DNA of 25,451 nucleotides from NCBI GenBank assembly GCA_964535305.1, contig CAZHTF010000047.1:1-25451 (forward strand), written 5' to 3'. Positions within the stretch are counted from its first letter, which is position 1; every line of letters begins with the position of its first letter. A program made the position numbers and the translations under genes. This document shows positions 8,450-16,253 of this stretch, piece by piece. This DNA comes from CAZHTF01 sp964535305. GTDB taxonomy: Bacteria; Planctomycetota; Phycisphaerae; UBA1845; Fen-1342. The notes under the pieces were generated by a model, which was not told where the DNA came from, did not search any database, and was given only the letters and a program-made list of their open reading frames with translations.

Positions 8450-10060
8450 ATGAGCGATACCGCCGTCCGCGGCGAGCCCGCCGCGCCGCTCAGCTATTCG
8501 CGCCACTCGGAGCGTACATTGCTCGGACACCCGCCGGGACTGTTCCTGCTCTTTGGCGTGGAGATGTGGGAGCGGTTCTCGTTCTATGGCATGAAGGTGA
8601 TCCTGCCGCTCTACCTGGCCGCCACGCTCGCCGGCGCCAATCCCGGTCGCGGATGGACCGAAGGACAGGCCAGCATCCTGACCGGCTGGTACGGCGGCAT
8701 GTGCTACCTGCTGCCGATCATCGGCGGGATCATCGCCGACCGGCTGCTGGGCACGCATCGCTCGATGCTGCTTGGAGCGCTGCTGATCTCGCTCGGGCAT
8801 GTGACGCTGGCGGTCTCGGGCATCGGCGCGTGGGCGCACAACGAAATCGGGCTCTCGATCTTCATCGGGGGATTGGCGCTGATCACGATGGGCACCGGAC
8901 ACTTCAAACCCACCGTGACGGTAATGGTCGGGCAGCTCTACGGCGAAAAGGACCCGCGTCGGACGAACGCATTCAGCATCTTTTACATGGGCATCAACGT
9001 CGGAGCGCTGCTGGGCCAGTTTTTCTGCTCGCTGCTGGGGGAGAAGATCGGCTGGCACTGGGGCTTTGGCGCTGCCGCGGTCGGCATGCTCTCGGGCCTG
9101 GGCATGTACACCGCCGGACGTCCGTACTACCTGCGCGGCATCGGCGAAGCGCCGCGCGGCGTGCCAAACCTGGTCGCGCCGCTCTTTCTGCTGGTCTGTC
9201 TGCTGTCGGCCGGGTTTGGCATGGCATACCACTTCAACTTGCTCGCCGTCGTCAACGACAGCGTCACCAGCCTGCTCGGGCACCCGACGTGGTCGTACGT
9301 CGTCAATGGCGGCGCGGCCGCCCTCGTGCTCGGGCTGGCGATCTGGTTTGTCGCCATCCAAAATCCCGGCGATCGTGGACCGACGGCGTGCATCTTCATC
9401 TTCATGATGTTCAACGCGTTCTTCTGGCTGGCGTTCGAGCAATCCGGAACCTCGCTCAATTTCTTCGCCGAGGACAAGACCGATCGCATGATTGGCGGCT
9501 GGGAGTTTCCGACCGGCTGGTTCCAGATGGTGAACCCCGCTTGCATCATCCTGTTCACGCCGTTGTTCGCGATGTTCTGGCAGTCGTTGGCCGATCGCAA
9601 TCGCGAGATGTCGCAGCCGGTGAAGATCTCGATCGGCCTGATTCTGCTGGGGCTAGGCTACGTGTTCATGGTCTTCGCCGGGCTGATCACCAAGACCGGC
9701 GCGAAGGCCGGGCTGATCTGGCTGATCGGCACGTACGTGATGTTCACGCTGGGCGAACTGTTCCTCTCGCCGACCGGCTTGGCGTTCGTGACCCGCGCGG
9801 CGCCTGTGCGCTTCGTCTCGCTGCTGATGGGCGTCTGGTATATCTCCAGCTTCATTGCGCACACCGTCGGCGGCTACGTCGCCGCGACGGTCGAACAGAT
9901 CGAGCGCGGCGAACTCACGCTGCCCTGGAAATCCTGGGGAATCGACCTGGGCGGCGAGGCCGACTTCTTCTTCTTGTTTGTCGTATTCTCGATCGGGCCG
10001 GGCCTGCTGATCCTGGCGGCTTCGCCACTGCTGAAGAGATTGCTGCACGGTCGCGGGTAG
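8450..10060 (+). CDS. POT/PTR2 family proton-coupled peptide transporter
   Basis: A 536-residue inner-membrane MFS transporter expected to import di- and tripeptides with protons. The signature ExxERF motif is at residues 38-43 (E-M-W-E-R-F-S-F-Y-G-M). The second PTR2 signature 'FSIFYMGINVGALLG' follows 'GTGHFKPTVTVMVGQLYG'. About 12-14 hydrophobic helices are visible, with a more polar central region and a short cytoplasmic C-terminus. The start is well supported by GAGGA (8439-8443), 6 nt before the ATG. It is transcribed away from the secreted tricorn-type protease, which suggests extracytoplasmic peptide cleavage followed by uptake. It ends 38 nt from the convergent AmrB gene with no clear terminator between them. 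Substrate range cannot be told from sequence. Confidence 0.93.
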   Translation: MSDTAVRGEPAAPLSYSRHSERTLLGHPPGLFLLFGVEMWERFSFYGMKVILPLYLAATLAGANPGRGWTEGQASILTGWYGGMCYLLPIIGGIIADRLLGTHRSMLLGALLISLGHVTLAVSGIGAWAHNEIGLSIFIGGLALITMGTGHFKPTVTVMVGQLYGEKDPRRTNAFSIFYMGINVGALLGQFFCSLLGEKIGWHWGFGAAAVGMLSGLGMYTAGRPYYLRGIGEAPRGVPNLVAPLFLLVCLLSAGFGMAYHFNLLAVVNDSVTSLLGHPTWSYVVNGGAAALVLGLAIWFVAIQNPGDRGPTACIFIFMMFNAFFWLAFEQSGTSLNFFAEDKTDRMIGGWEFPTGWFQMVNPACIILFTPLFAMFWQSLADRNREMSQPVKISIGLILLGLGYVFMVFAGLITKTGAKAGLIWLIGTYVMFTLGELFLSPTGLAFVTRAAPVRFVSLLMGVWYISSFIAHTVGGYVAATVEQIERGELTLPWKSWGIDLGGEADFFFLFVVFSIGPGLLILAASPLLKRLLHGRG

Positions 10061-10098
10061 TTTGAAACGCAATCACCGTGGCATCGCGCGCCGCGGCG

Positions 10099-11322
10099 CT
10101 ACAGAATCGCCGCCGCCGCGCAGCTCACATGTGTATCTGTTTCGAAATCGCGCGCCTGGTGATAGCCCAGTAGGCGGCAGGCGCGGCCGGGCAGCAGCCG
10201 CAGCGTCGCGTACAAATTGCCGACGCTGCAGATCCGCGTGCGATTCTGCGCCTGCCGCACACGCAGCACGAATTCCTCTTCCTCGCGGGACGTTAGCAGC
10301 TCCAGCAGCCGCTTATCCTGCTGCGTGATCGAATCCAGGTACGCCGCGCCGGCCTGCTCCGCGTCGCCAAAGTGCGCCCCGACGTGGCTCAGGTCCGCGC
10401 CGCAAACGATGATCGTGCGGCGGTCTGTGTCGGCAGCAAGCAGCTCGCGCAGCCCGTCGCAGAACGTCGCCAGGTCGGGCCCGCGACCATCTGCCGGCCG
10501 CAGACCGGTCGGCCCGCTCACATCCGGGCACAAAAGCGGGAGGATTTCAAACGCGCGTTCGCCGTGGATCACCTGCAAAATGTGCACCTGCAGCTCGACC
10601 GAATGCTCAAACTGGTGATCGAACTGGTCTTCGCACAGCGGCTGCCCCAGCCGCCGCTCAAGTGCCGCGAGCAGCGCCCGATCGGTGCGGACCAGGCCGA
10701 GCGGCGTCTGAAAATCGCGCGTGGTCGCGCCCACGCTGCGGCTGCGTCCAAAGTGATTCGCGCCCAGAATTACGTAGCGCGCCGCGGGCGGCGCGGCGGC
10801 CAGCGCTGCATACGCCGGCGCGTAGCAGGGCGTGCCGCGGGCGTAGTCCAGGTGCGGCGCGATCACGCCCGTCAGCAAACCGAGCTCGCCGGCCGGTAGC
10901 GGCGGCTGCGCCCCAGCCGTCGCGAGCATCTCGCGAATTTCCTGCTCCAGCTCGGCCGCGTTGGGGTAGCGCTCGCGATTGTCGCGCGCCGCCGAAGCAG
11001 CGTATGCCTTGCAGCGCTGCGCGTACACTGCTGCAAAGCGCGGATTGTCCAGCAACAGCGCCGCATCCAGTGACTCGATCAGGCTGTGCACCTGCTCGTC
11101 GGGCAGTTGCGCGTCAAAGCGTGCCTGGAACGACGCGTGCAGGTGCTCGAGCGTGCATTGCCCGTCGAAGTGTGCCAGCACGAAGTACCCCGCCGGCGAG
11201 ACCGCCAGCGGCGTCGGGCTGATCCGCCACATGTCGCGCAGCACAAACAGCAACTGCCCGTCCTCGTTGACGGGCACGACGTCGACAACCCGCAGGCGCG
11301 GGAGTGTAAGCGAGTGGCTCAT
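10099..11322 (-). CDS. amrB: AmmeMemoRadiSam system protein B (Memo family) with N-terminal extension
   Basis: A 407-residue protein in two parts. Residues 1-135 form an extra helical domain that resembles a PqqD/winged-helix-like fold ('FVLAHFDGQCTLEHLHASF'). Residues 148-407 are the Memo-like domain, related to class III aromatic-ring dioxygenases. Putative metal and active-site residues are kept: His157 in 'IAPHLDY', His190 in 'LGANHFG', the E-H-S-V-E-L-Q block at 239-245, D310/S312/H313 in 'CGADLSHVG', and Cys365 in 'RICSVGNL'. Function is uncertain; the family often sits with AmmeMemoRadiSam A and a radical SAM protein, but neither is nearby. I chose ATG at 11322 over a TTG at 11358 because GGAGG (11336-11340) precedes it, though its 13-nt spacing is long. 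It is divergent from gyrA. Confidence 0.85.
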   Translation of the reverse strand: MSHSLTLPRLRVVDVVPVNEDGQLLFVLRDMWRISPTPLAVSPAGYFVLAHFDGQCTLEHLHASFQARFDAQLPDEQVHSLIESLDAALLLDNPRFAAVYAQRCKAYAASAARDNRERYPNAAELEQEIREMLATAGAQPPLPAGELGLLTGVIAPHLDYARGTPCYAPAYAALAAAPPAARYVILGANHFGRSRSVGATTRDFQTPLGLVRTDRALLAALERRLGQPLCEDQFDHQFEHSVELQVHILQVIHGERAFEILPLLCPDVSGPTGLRPADGRGPDLATFCDGLRELLAADTDRRTIIVCGADLSHVGAHFGDAEQAGAAYLDSITQQDKRLLELLTSREEEEFVLRVRQAQNRTRICSVGNLYATLRLLPGRACRLLGYHQARDFETDTHVSCAAAAIL

Positions 11323-11450
11323 CGCGCGCGATTCGCCTCCGGCAGCGCTGCTGGTCAACCAAATCGTGCGAGATGATAGCCGCGGAATCGCCGCTCAACG
11401 GACCGACTGTATGCGAATCTCGTCGACCCGCTCCTTGCCAGTGTTGCAAT

Positions 11451-11515
11451 GGGGGATGTGTCGCGCCGCGCGGGCCAACCCGGCCCGTCCCAGCCGCGCT
11501 GAAACCACACCCCCC
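11451..11515. repeat. Imperfect inverted repeat with nested hairpin upstream of gyrA
   Basis: GGGGGATGTG (11451-11460) pairs with CACACCCCCC (11506-11515) as a 10-bp stem with one A/C mismatch. Inside it lies a perfect 6-bp hairpin, CGGGCC (11471-11476), loop AACCC, GGCCCG (11482-11487). The structure occupies the middle of the 233-nt region between the divergent amrB and gyrA genes. If gyrA starts at the -10 at 11543 it is outside the gyrA transcript, so it would act as DNA (a protein site or cruciform) or belong to another transcript. Confidence 0.45.
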
Positions 11516-11518
11516 TGC

Positions 11519-11536
11519 CATGCTCAACCGAGCATG
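11519..11536. promoter_or_regulatory. Perfect palindrome next to the gyrA -10, candidate operator
   Basis: CATGCTC, spacer AACC, GAGCATG is a perfect 7-4-7 inverted repeat ending 6 nt before the -10-like TAGAAT of gyrA. It covers the space where RNA polymerase would span -35 to -10. A dimeric regulator bound here would control gyrA initiation. No regulator was identified. Confidence 0.45.
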
Positions 11537-11542
11537 ATGCCT

Positions 11543-11548
11543 TAGAAT
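11543..11548 (+). promoter_or_regulatory. Candidate -10 box of gyrA (leaderless transcript)
   Basis: TAGAAT ends exactly 7 nt before the gyrA ATG at 11556, so transcription would begin at or next to the start codon. No Shine-Dalgarno sequence is visible before this ATG, which agrees with a leaderless mRNA. No convincing -35 was found. The rsfS gene shows the same arrangement. Confidence 0.45.
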
Positions 11549-11555
11549 TCCGCGT

Positions 11556-14150
11556 ATGAGCCCAATCAGCAATCCGCCGAGCGATGTGATCACGCCGATC
11601 ACGCAGGAGATGCAGGAATCCTACCTGACGTACGCCATGAGCGTCATCATGGCCCGCGCCCTGCCCGACGCGCGCGACGGGCTGAAGCCTTCGCAGCGGC
11701 GAATCCTGGTCGCGATGCACGACCTGAACCTCTCGCCCCGCGCCAAGCACCGCAAATGTGCCAAGATCTGCGGCGACACCAGCGGCAATTATCACCCGCA
11801 CGGCGACGGCGTGATCTATCCGACGCTCGTCCGCATGGGCCAGGCCTGGAGCATGCGGCACCTGCTGATCGACCCACAGGGCAACTTCGGCAGCATCGAC
11901 GGTGACCCGCCCGCCGCCATGCGCTACACCGAGGCCCGCCTGGCGCCGGCCGCCGAACACATGCTGGCCGACATCGAGCTCGAAACGGTCGACTTCGAAG
12001 ACAACTTCGACAGCACCCGCAAAGAGCCGGTCGTGCTGCCCAGCCGCTTCCCGAATCTGCTGGTCAACGGCAGCGAAGGCATCGCAGTCGGCATGGCCAC
12101 GCGGCTGCTGCCGCACAATCTGACCGAGATCTGCAACGCGGTGATCGCCTGCATCGACAAGCCAGAGATCGGCGTCGACGAACTGATGCAGATCGTGCCC
12201 GGTCCGGATTTCCCTACCGGGGGCGTCATCTGCGGCCGCGATGGCATCCGCGAAGCCTACGAAACCGGCCGCGGCTCCATCACTGTCCGTGCCGTGCTGC
12301 ACACCGAGGAGACCAAGCAGGGACGCATGCACATCGTGGTGGACGAGATTCCCTACGGCGTGCTGCTACCGACCATCAAAGAGCGCATCAGCGAATGCGT
12401 GCAGAGCGGGACGATCAAGGGCATCGACGACATTCGTGACGAATCCGGGCGGGAACACCTGGTGCGGCTGGTGATCATCCTGAAAAAGGACGCCAACGCC
12501 GACGTGATCGTCAACCAGCTCTGGAAGTACACGCCGCTGCAGAGCAACCTGCACGCGATCAACATCGTGCTGGTGAATCGCGTGCCGCGGACGCTAAGCC
12601 TGCGGCAACTGATCCAGCAGTTCATCCAGTTCCGCGTCGAGGTCATTCGCCGCCGCACGACCTTCCTGGTGCGCAAAGCGCGGCAGCGGGCACACGTTCT
12701 GGAAGGGCTGATGCTGGCGGTCGCGGATATCGACGAGATCATCAAGCTGATCCGCGCGTCGGCCGATGTGGACGCCGCCCGGCAGCGGCTGATGGCCAAG
12801 CCGCTGCGGCTCAGCGAGCACGACACGCTCCGAAAGCTGCTGCCGCAGGCGTTTGTCGAGCGCTGCGCCGGCGAGGATCAGTTCCTGACGCGCACGCAGG
12901 CCGACGCGATCCTGGCGATGCAGCTTCGCAAGCTCACCGGGCTAGAGATCGAGCAGCTCGCCAGCGAGTACGGCAAGCTGGTCGAGGAGATCAACGACTA
13001 CGAGCTGATCCTGTCCGATGAGCGGCGTGTGCTCGACATCATCGCCGAAGACATGCGCGAGCTGCGCGACAAGCACGGCGACCCGCGCCGCACGCGGATC
13101 GTCGGGGCCGTGGGCGAACTGGCGGATGATCAGCTGATCGAGCAGGAAGACGTGATCGTCACCATCTCGCACGAGGGCTACATCAAGCGCGTCCCGCTGG
13201 ACACGTACCGCGCGCAGGGCCGCGGCGGCAAGGGCATCAAGAGCACCGACAACAAGGACGGCGACTTCATCGAGCACCTGCATGTCGCCAACACCCATGA
13301 TTACCTGCTGTTTTTCACCAACCGCGGTCGGGTCTACTGGCTGCGCGTCTACGACATTCCGAGCATGGCTCGCACTGCCCGCGGCCGCTCACTGCCAAAC
13401 GTGTTGACCATGCAGCCGAGCGAGCGGCACATGGCCGTACTGCCAGTGAAGCAGTTTGAAGAGGAGCACTACGTCTTTTTTGCCACCGAGAAAGGCGTGG
13501 TTAAAAAGACGCCGCTCTCAGCCTTCGCCAACCCGCGGCCCAGCGGCATTCAGGCCATCACGCTCGACGCCGACGATTCGCTGATCGGCGCGGCGTTGAC
13601 GCGCGGCGAGGATGAGATCGTGCTCGGGACCCGCGCCGGAATGGCCTGCCGCTTCAACGAAAGCGACGTGCGGCCCATGGGCCGCAGCGCGCGGGGCGTA
13701 TGGGGCATCGATCTGGCCAGCGACGACAAGGTCATCGGCATGATCGCGATCCAGCCCGGCATGAGCGTGCTCACCGTCTGTGAAAACGGCTTCGGAAAGC
13801 GCACCGACATCGGCGAATACCGCCTGACGCGCCGCGGCGGCAAGGGCGTGATCAACGTCAAGGTCACCGACAAGAACGGGCCGGTGGTCGCGGTGCGGGC
13901 GGTCACGGACGATGACGAGCTGATGCTGATCACGGCGCGCGGCACGCTGCTGCGCATGACGCTGGATCAGTTGCGCGAGATCGGCCGCGCCACGCAAGGC
14001 GTCAAGCTGATTCGCGTGAATGAGGACGACCGCGTCGTTGCGGTCGCGAAGATGGTGGTGGACAAGGACGAGGAATCGGTCGACGCAGCGGCGACAGCGC
14101 CCGAATCGCCGCCGGCGGACTCGACTCCGCCGGATTCGCCGCCGGCTTGA
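11556..14150 (+). CDS. gyrA: DNA gyrase subunit A
   Basis: The 864-residue breakage-reunion subunit of DNA gyrase, which introduces negative supercoils with GyrB. The N-terminal winged-helix and tower region starts at 'ITQEMQESYLTYAMSVIMARALPDARDGLKPSQRRIL'. The catalytic Tyr is Y124 in A-A-M-R-Y-T-E-A-R-L. The C-terminal beta-pinwheel carries the GyrA box Q-G-R-G-G-K-G at 554-560, which marks it as gyrase rather than topoisomerase IV. The quinolone region reads H-P-H-G-D-G-V-I-Y-P-T, so the positions matching E. coli Ser83 and Asp87 are Gly85 and Pro89. The C-terminal tail is Pro/Ser/Ala-rich and encoded by a roughly 30-nt tandem repeat. The ATG has no SD; see the -10 box 7 nt upstream. The gyrB gene is not in the window. 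Confidence 0.97.
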   Translation: MSPISNPPSDVITPITQEMQESYLTYAMSVIMARALPDARDGLKPSQRRILVAMHDLNLSPRAKHRKCAKICGDTSGNYHPHGDGVIYPTLVRMGQAWSMRHLLIDPQGNFGSIDGDPPAAMRYTEARLAPAAEHMLADIELETVDFEDNFDSTRKEPVVLPSRFPNLLVNGSEGIAVGMATRLLPHNLTEICNAVIACIDKPEIGVDELMQIVPGPDFPTGGVICGRDGIREAYETGRGSITVRAVLHTEETKQGRMHIVVDEIPYGVLLPTIKERISECVQSGTIKGIDDIRDESGREHLVRLVIILKKDANADVIVNQLWKYTPLQSNLHAINIVLVNRVPRTLSLRQLIQQFIQFRVEVIRRRTTFLVRKARQRAHVLEGLMLAVADIDEIIKLIRASADVDAARQRLMAKPLRLSEHDTLRKLLPQAFVERCAGEDQFLTRTQADAILAMQLRKLTGLEIEQLASEYGKLVEEINDYELILSDERRVLDIIAEDMRELRDKHGDPRRTRIVGAVGELADDQLIEQEDVIVTISHEGYIKRVPLDTYRAQGRGGKGIKSTDNKDGDFIEHLHVANTHDYLLFFTNRGRVYWLRVYDIPSMARTARGRSLPNVLTMQPSERHMAVLPVKQFEEEHYVFFATEKGVVKKTPLSAFANPRPSGIQAITLDADDSLIGAALTRGEDEIVLGTRAGMACRFNESDVRPMGRSARGVWGIDLASDDKVIGMIAIQPGMSVLTVCENGFGKRTDIGEYRLTRRGGKGVINVKVTDKNGPVVAVRAVTDDDELMLITARGTLLRMTLDQLREIGRATQGVKLIRVNEDDRVVAVAKMVVDKDEESVDAAATAPESPPADSTPPDSPPA

Positions 14151-14180
14151 TTCGACTACGCCACATTCGCCGCCGGCTTG
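14103..14180. repeat. Imperfect 30-31 nt tandem repeat across the gyrA stop codon
   Basis: Two units (14103-14132 and 14133-14163) and a partial third (14164-14180) share the core 'TCGCCGCCGGC'. ATTCGCCGCCGGCTTG occurs exactly at 14134-14149 and 14165-14180. The gyrA TGA (14148-14150) lies inside unit 2. A further core, GAATCGCCGCCG, occurs at 14206-14217. The array encodes the Pro/Ser-rich end of GyrA and continues past its stop. Confidence 0.6.
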
Positions 14181-14223
14181 CACCGGTGCTTCGTGATTTG
14201 ACTGAGAATCGCCGCCGCTGCGA

Positions 14224-15210
14224 TCAGCGCTGCTGCACGTCGCGTTCGGCGGGCAGCGGCTCGCTCAGCCGCACATGCTGCGGCACATCCGCGGGCGGGC
14301 GCGCTTTGGCGAACGCGTCGGCCTCGAACGGCAGTTCGGTCACGAGCCGCGAGCCGGCCTCGTGCACGCCCGCAAACAGCTTTCCATCCGTCTGCACGAA
14401 ATAGAGCGTGCCGGTCGCAAGCAGCACGAACGCCGCGCTGGATAGCAGCGCGTAGCGCGTTGAGCGATGCGCCGGGCGCAGGATCGGCCCGCACTGCGGC
14501 CCGCTGTCAGACGGCCCGAGCGACTCGACCGTCATCACGTCTGGCGGCTCGACGGGTGAATTCGCGGCGTTCATCTGCTTCGGCGAGGTCTGCTCAGCGG
14601 GCGCATCTGCAGCCGTCGCTGGCTGCGACGCACACACCTCGGCAGGTGCGTTCGCAGCGGGTAGTCGATCTGGCGCGGTCAGCTCAGCGGGTTCAGTCGC
14701 AAGCGCCGGCTCAACCCGCTCGGCATGCGCGCACAGCGCGGGCGGACTGCACACAGCCGGCGGGTCGCCCAACGTGCCACACAAGCTCGGCGGTGCGGAA
14801 TCTTGCGCGGGTCCCGAAGCGCGCGCCGTCGTGGATTCGCTCGACGGCGCCGCCGTACGCAAACGCACGAGCGTGTCAGTTTCGTCACTCGCGCCGCGCG
14901 GCGCGCTCTCGTGCAAACGCGCGCCGCTCAATGCAGCCTGCGGACAACGGATGCCACTTTGTGCGCAGATTCTCCGCACGACCGTTTCGTCCCAGCGCTT
15001 TTCGGTGATCCAAGCAGCCGTTGCGCCGTCTGCGCCGCGAGCTGTCACGCTGCGTTGCAGCAGGATCGCCGAGAGGCAGCCGCGCGGTGCGAACGTGCGC
15101 ACTGCCTCGGCCACGTGCGTCTGCGCCTGGCAAAAGTCCTGAAAGTCCGGCGACGAGAAACGAATCGGCGAACCGTCGACGATTGCGACCAGCCTGAAGC
15201 GACTCGACAT
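14224..15210 (-). CDS. Hypothetical protein with Pro/Ala-rich linker and one C-terminal membrane helix
   Basis: About 328 residues from ATG 15210; a GTG at 15219 in frame is an alternative. I do not recognise the family. Residues 1-100 look globular ('FRLVAIVDGSPIRFSSPDFQDFCQAQTHVAEAV' and 'LSAILLQRSV'). Residues about 105-235 are a low-complexity Ala/Pro/Ser/Thr/Glu linker with several scattered Cys. One membrane helix lies at about 253-272 ('YALLSSAAFVLLATGTLYFV'), followed by a polar tail of about 55 residues. A large N-terminal cytoplasmic part with a C-terminal anchor is the likely topology. Its stop is 73 nt from the gyrA stop (convergent), and it diverges from the methyltransferase gene. 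The real-protein call rests on the coherent globular and membrane parts; the opposite strand also has a long open frame with Arg-rich shadow composition. Confidence 0.6.
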   Translation of the reverse strand: MSSRFRLVAIVDGSPIRFSSPDFQDFCQAQTHVAEAVRTFAPRGCLSAILLQRSVTARGADGATAAWITEKRWDETVVRRICAQSGIRCPQAALSGARLHESAPRGASDETDTLVRLRTAAPSSESTTARASGPAQDSAPPSLCGTLGDPPAVCSPPALCAHAERVEPALATEPAELTAPDRLPAANAPAEVCASQPATAADAPAEQTSPKQMNAANSPVEPPDVMTVESLGPSDSGPQCGPILRPAHRSTRYALLSSAAFVLLATGTLYFVQTDGKLFAGVHEAGSRLVTELPFEADAFAKARPPADVPQHVRLSEPLPAERDVQQR

Positions 15211-15313
15211 CCGTGCCACCCGACGCTGCGTGCTTGCCTAGATAGGATCGACCACGCGGGTCGCGATGATAGCAACTCGCGCGGCGGCGGCAAGCGCGGT
15301 ATGCTGCCATCGC

Positions 15314-16225
15314 ATGCGACGCGACCCACAACGCGATCCACCGCGCCGCCACAACCGCGCCGAGCAGCGCGGCGCACAGCAGGTTTACCCCCGAAACCAG
15401 GCGCGGCTGCGCTCGAACGTGCGCCCGCAAGGCACCGATTGGGACCATGTTGCCGCCTGGTACGATCAATTAGTCGGAGAGGACGGGTCCGACTATCACC
15501 GCGAAGTAATCCTGCCGGCGACGCTGCGGCTGCTCGACCCGCAGCCCGGCCAGTCGATCCTCGATCTGTGTTGCGGCCAGGGCGTGTTGCTGCGGGCGCT
15601 GCTCGCGGCGCAGGCGGGGCTGCATGCCCTGCTGGGCATCGACGCTTCGAAGCAGCTGATCGAGGCCGCCCGTCGCCGCCTGGGCGGCCCGCACACGCAT
15701 TCGCAGACGCGCGTCACGCTCGAAACGGGCGACGCGCGGCGACTGGCGCCCGCGCACCATGGGTGTTTCGACGCGGTCGCGTGCGTGATGGCGGTGCACG
15801 ATGTCGATGACCTGCCGGCACTGTGCGTCAGCGCCGCGGCTGCGCTGCGGGCGGATGGGCGCGTCGTGATCGTGATGATGCATCCATGCTTCCGCATTCC
15901 GCGGCAATCGAGCTGGGCCTGGGACTTTTCAAAGAAGACGCAGTTTCGCCGGCTCGATCGCTACGCCTCGCCGCTGCGCGTCCCGATCGCGACGCGCCCC
16001 GGTCGCGACCCGAAGCAGCAGACCGTTTTCTTTCACCGCTCGCTGGCCGAGCTGTGCGCCGCGCTTTTCGCCGCCGGGCTGCAGATCTGCGGCTTGGAGG
16101 AGCTGTATTCGCACCGCCGCGCGACCTCGGGCGGGCGCAGCCGCGGCGAAAACCGCGCCGCGACCGAGTTCCCGCTGTTCCTGGCGCTGGTCGCCAAGCG
16201 TGCGACGGCATCCGCGGCGCACTGA
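15314..16225 (+). CDS. Class I SAM-dependent methyltransferase
   Basis: About 303 residues from ATG 15314; an in-frame ATG at 15266 adds 16 residues. The first 40 residues are Arg-rich and look unconserved. The Rossmann methyltransferase domain begins at 'TDWDHVAAWYDQLVGEDGSDYHREVILP'. SAM-binding motif I is I-L-D-L-C-C-G-Q-G, followed by motif II 'LLGIDASKQLIEAA', an acidic 'ETGDARRL' and motif IV/V 'FDAVACVMAVHDVDD'. This is the Methyltransf_11/25 type seen in small-molecule, quinone-type and tRNA methylases; the substrate is not evident. A TATGCT at 15300-15305 lies 8 nt before ATG 15314 and could be a -10 for a leaderless message. It converges on the ABC permease gene with 28 nt between stops. 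Confidence 0.85.
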   Translation: MRRDPQRDPPRRHNRAEQRGAQQVYPRNQARLRSNVRPQGTDWDHVAAWYDQLVGEDGSDYHREVILPATLRLLDPQPGQSILDLCCGQGVLLRALLAAQAGLHALLGIDASKQLIEAARRRLGGPHTHSQTRVTLETGDARRLAPAHHGCFDAVACVMAVHDVDDLPALCVSAAAALRADGRVVIVMMHPCFRIPRQSSWAWDFSKKTQFRRLDRYASPLRVPIATRPGRDPKQQTVFFHRSLAELCAALFAAGLQICGLEELYSHRRATSGGRSRGENRAATEFPLFLALVAKRATASAAH

Positions 16226-16253
16226 ATCGGGCGGGTTCTGCGATCTGGCGATG

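Noticed and set aside
8404..10065. 553-codon plus-strand frame overlapping the POT transporter in another frame
   Set aside because: Arg-rich shadow; the overlapping frame has clear PTR2 motifs and a good SD.
10104..10115. GAATCGCCGCCG shared with the gyrA-end repeat
   Set aside because: A 12-mer of this composition is expected by chance in such GC-rich DNA.
11373..11398. Minus-strand TTGAGC/TATCAT pair for amrB
   Set aside because: The spacing is 14 nt, too short for a normal -35/-10 promoter.
14725..15810. 361-codon plus-strand frame across the hypothetical gene and the methyltransferase start
   Set aside because: Arg-rich shadow composition; it crosses two better genes in different frames.
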